Positions 4,156 through 5,516 of a stretch of DNA of 5,516 bases are shown one piece after another; position 1 is the first letter of the stretch; the number at the start of each line of letters is the position of its first letter. A model generated the notes under the pieces. The model had not been told where the DNA came from, did no database searches, and saw nothing but the letters and a program-made list of their open reading frames with translations. The translations under genes and the position numbers were made by a program. The stretch is from Actinomycetota bacterium. GTDB taxonomy: Bacteria > Actinomycetota > Coriobacteriia > Anaerosomatales > JAHIQC01. The stretch is from assembly GCA_018902765.1 (NCBI GenBank), contig JAHIQC010000366.1:1-5516 (forward strand), read 5' to 3'.

Positions 4156-5516
4156 AGCATACGCGACCCGTTCTACGCCGATATCGAACAGGCCCTGGGG
4201 ACAGTACAGCTGGACACCGACCTGTTCGAGCGGCTGGCTGCAGAGTTGGTCGAGTCGAAGGGCTACGCCACTAATCTTGCGGTTGGCGGTGCCGACAACG
4301 GCTATGATTTCGAGATTCTTGACGCCTTGTCGGAGCCGGGGCCAGGGGTTGTCACTACGAGTGACCGCGTGACGGCGAACCTCGGTCGGAACCTCGATCG
4401 CAACAAGACAAATTGTCCCCGGGCGGCGAGGAAGACCTACGTCGTCACGTCCTCAGTGCTCACCTCGCGGAAGAGAGATAACCTCAAGAAGGCAGCGACC
4501 GAGCGCGGATACACGTACCTGGGAGCGTCCGATCGCCACGAAGTTGCGCGCTACATCTACGCGCATCCCCACTGGGCGCAAGAGTTCTTGGGGCTGACGG
4601 GGCAGCCGTCAGCGCTGTCTGTTGTTCCTCGATCGTCCCGCCCGCTCGCCGACGTTCCCATCGTCGGGAGAGAGCTAGTAGGCGAGCGGCTGCGAGGTCT
4701 GGGCCATGACGCACTACTGGTCGGGTCGCCCGGTTGCGGCAAGACCGCGCTTTTGGCCCGGCTTGTGGCCGACGGCGCCGGTTCGTTCATGGTCAGCACG
4801 GACCTGACGGCAGTCGCGAATGCCATAAGACACCAGCAGCCGCGCTTGATCATCATCGACGATCTTGAGGACGTCGCAGCCGCCAGTCGCGACCTCATTC
4901 GACTCCGCACTGAGATCGGAGCCGACTTCAGCATCATCGTGACCGACTGGGAGGCGAATCCGGAGCTGCAGCAGGCCCTCGGGCTTGCCGATGGCGACGT
5001 CATCACGCTTGACCAGTTGACGAGAGACGAGATCGTGAGCGTTGTCGAGTCGATGGGAGTCAGCGGACCGCGGCCGCTTGTGCGGGAGATTGTCGATCAG
5101 GCAGAGGGCGTGCCGGGTCTGGCTGTGACGCTGTCCCAGGCGGCACTTGCTGGCGACTTCCGCGACCTCTTCGACGGAAACCGCCTCGGGACACTGATGG
5201 AGTCAGCCGTGAACCGATTGCTCGGGAACCCACACGAGGGGGACCGAGTGGTGCTTGCCCTTGGCGCAATCGCTCTGGCCGGCGACGCCGGTCTGACGGT
5301 CGAGGAGACAGCGGACTTTGTCGGCGTGTCGAGGGGCGAATTGCAGGGACTCCTGAGGCGCCTTACGTCCGGTGGTCTCATACACTCTGATCGCCGCCGG
5401 GTCACGCTCCGGCCGCGTCCCCTAAGACGCTACATGATCCGCAAGGCCTTCTTCGGCGCGGTTGCCGCAGACCACACTCCGTTGCTCGCGGTGGTGCCGA
5501 GTCCGGGAGAGACCGC
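4153..5516 (+). CDS. STAND-type P-loop NTPase with Mrr-like N-terminal domain, 3'-truncated by window
   Basis: The frame is open from TTG 4153 to the window edge (454 codons, no stop). Residues about 20-140 resemble the Mrr/PD-(D/E)XK fold: helix FERLAAELVESKGY (25-38), GGADNGYDFEILD (45-57), then KTYVVTSSVLTSRKRDNLKKAATERG (94-119), which matches the C-terminal strand-helix of that fold. A linker with LGLTGQPSALSVVPRSSRPL leads into the NTPase: VGRE near 171-174, Walker A GSPGCGKT (191-198), Walker B LIIIDD (232-237), sensor-like FSIIVTDWE (259-267) and the GxP segment EGVPGLAVTL (318-327) typical of STAND ATPases. A winged helix follows (about 381-424). STAND proteins usually sense a ligand with C-terminal repeats, oligomerise on nucleotide binding and activate an N-terminal effector; here the sensor end lies outside the window. 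An anti-phage role is inferred from architecture and from the neighbouring AbiE-like pair. The P-loop NTPase call is firm, the exact family less so. Confidence 0.8.
   Translation, partial: MSIRDPFYADIEQALGTVQLDTDLFERLAAELVESKGYATNLAVGGADNGYDFEILDALSEPGPGVVTTSDRVTANLGRNLDRNKTNCPRAARKTYVVTSSVLTSRKRDNLKKAATERGYTYLGASDRHEVARYIYAHPHWAQEFLGLTGQPSALSVVPRSSRPLADVPIVGRELVGERLRGLGHDALLVGSPGCGKTALLARLVADGAGSFMVSTDLTAVANAIRHQQPRLIIIDDLEDVAAASRDLIRLRTEIGADFSIIVTDWEANPELQQALGLADGDVITLDQLTRDEIVSVVESMGVSGPRPLVREIVDQAEGVPGLAVTLSQAALAGDFRDLFDGNRLGTLMESAVNRLLGNPHEGDRVVLALGAIALAGDAGLTVEETADFVGVSRGELQGLLRRLTSGGLIHSDRRRVTLRPRPLRRYMIRKAFFGAVAADHTPLLAVVPSPGET

Noticed and set aside
4484..5405. Several minus-strand frames opposite the STAND NTPase
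   Set aside because: The + strand frame is open for over 450 codons with Walker A, Walker B and GxP motifs; the antisense frames are low-complexity shadows.

Overview
The window is high-GC DNA with GC-rich third codon positions, GTG and TTG starts, and an actinobacterial-looking TAGGAT -10 box. It most likely comes from an actinomycetote chromosome. A deep-branching or anaerobic lineage such as Coriobacteriia is possible, but I cannot fix the taxon from this sequence. All five supported genes lie on the + strand.

Region 1 (1-1487) is the end of a cobalamin (vitamin B12) operon. It holds the C-terminal half of a PLP-dependent threonine-phosphate decarboxylase (CobD in Salmonella naming, CobC in Pseudomonas naming), overlapping by one base (TGATG) the complete gene for adenosylcobinamide-phosphate synthase (CbiB, also called CobD). 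The first enzyme makes the aminopropanol phosphate that the second attaches to adenosylcobyric acid, so the two genes encode consecutive assembly steps.

Region 2 (1488-2027) is about 540 bases with no supportable gene. It is less GC-rich than its flanks and rich in short repeats. It contains a 26-base sequence that looks like the 3' end of a tRNA gene (T-loop to CCA) with no tRNA body in front of it. Immediately to its left is a tandem pair of identical decamers with inverted relatives further upstream. To its right are three copies of a GCAGGTCAGAGGC-type repeat and a 14-base repeat at 60-base spacing. This resembles the scar or attachment end of a tRNA-targeting integrative element.

Region 3 (2028-3981) is a two-gene, translationally coupled unit resembling a type IV (AbiE-like) toxin-antitoxin system. 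The first protein combines a PD-(D/E)XK-like N-terminal domain, a winged helix-turn-helix and a C-terminal AbiEi-like domain. The second is a nucleotidyltransferase with AbiEii-like motifs. A near-perfect 21-base palindrome lies over the start of the first gene, directly after a candidate promoter, and is a good candidate for an autoregulatory operator.

Region 4 (3982-5516) is a 171-base spacer with a candidate promoter, then a long open frame that starts at TTG behind a strong ribosome binding site and runs off the window. It encodes a STAND-type P-loop NTPase with an Mrr-like N-terminal domain that seems to lack the usual catalytic ExK/QxK motif, followed by a winged helix. Such architectures are common among defence proteins. 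Together the window looks like the edge of a defence island placed beside a core metabolic operon, with an integration scar at the junction.
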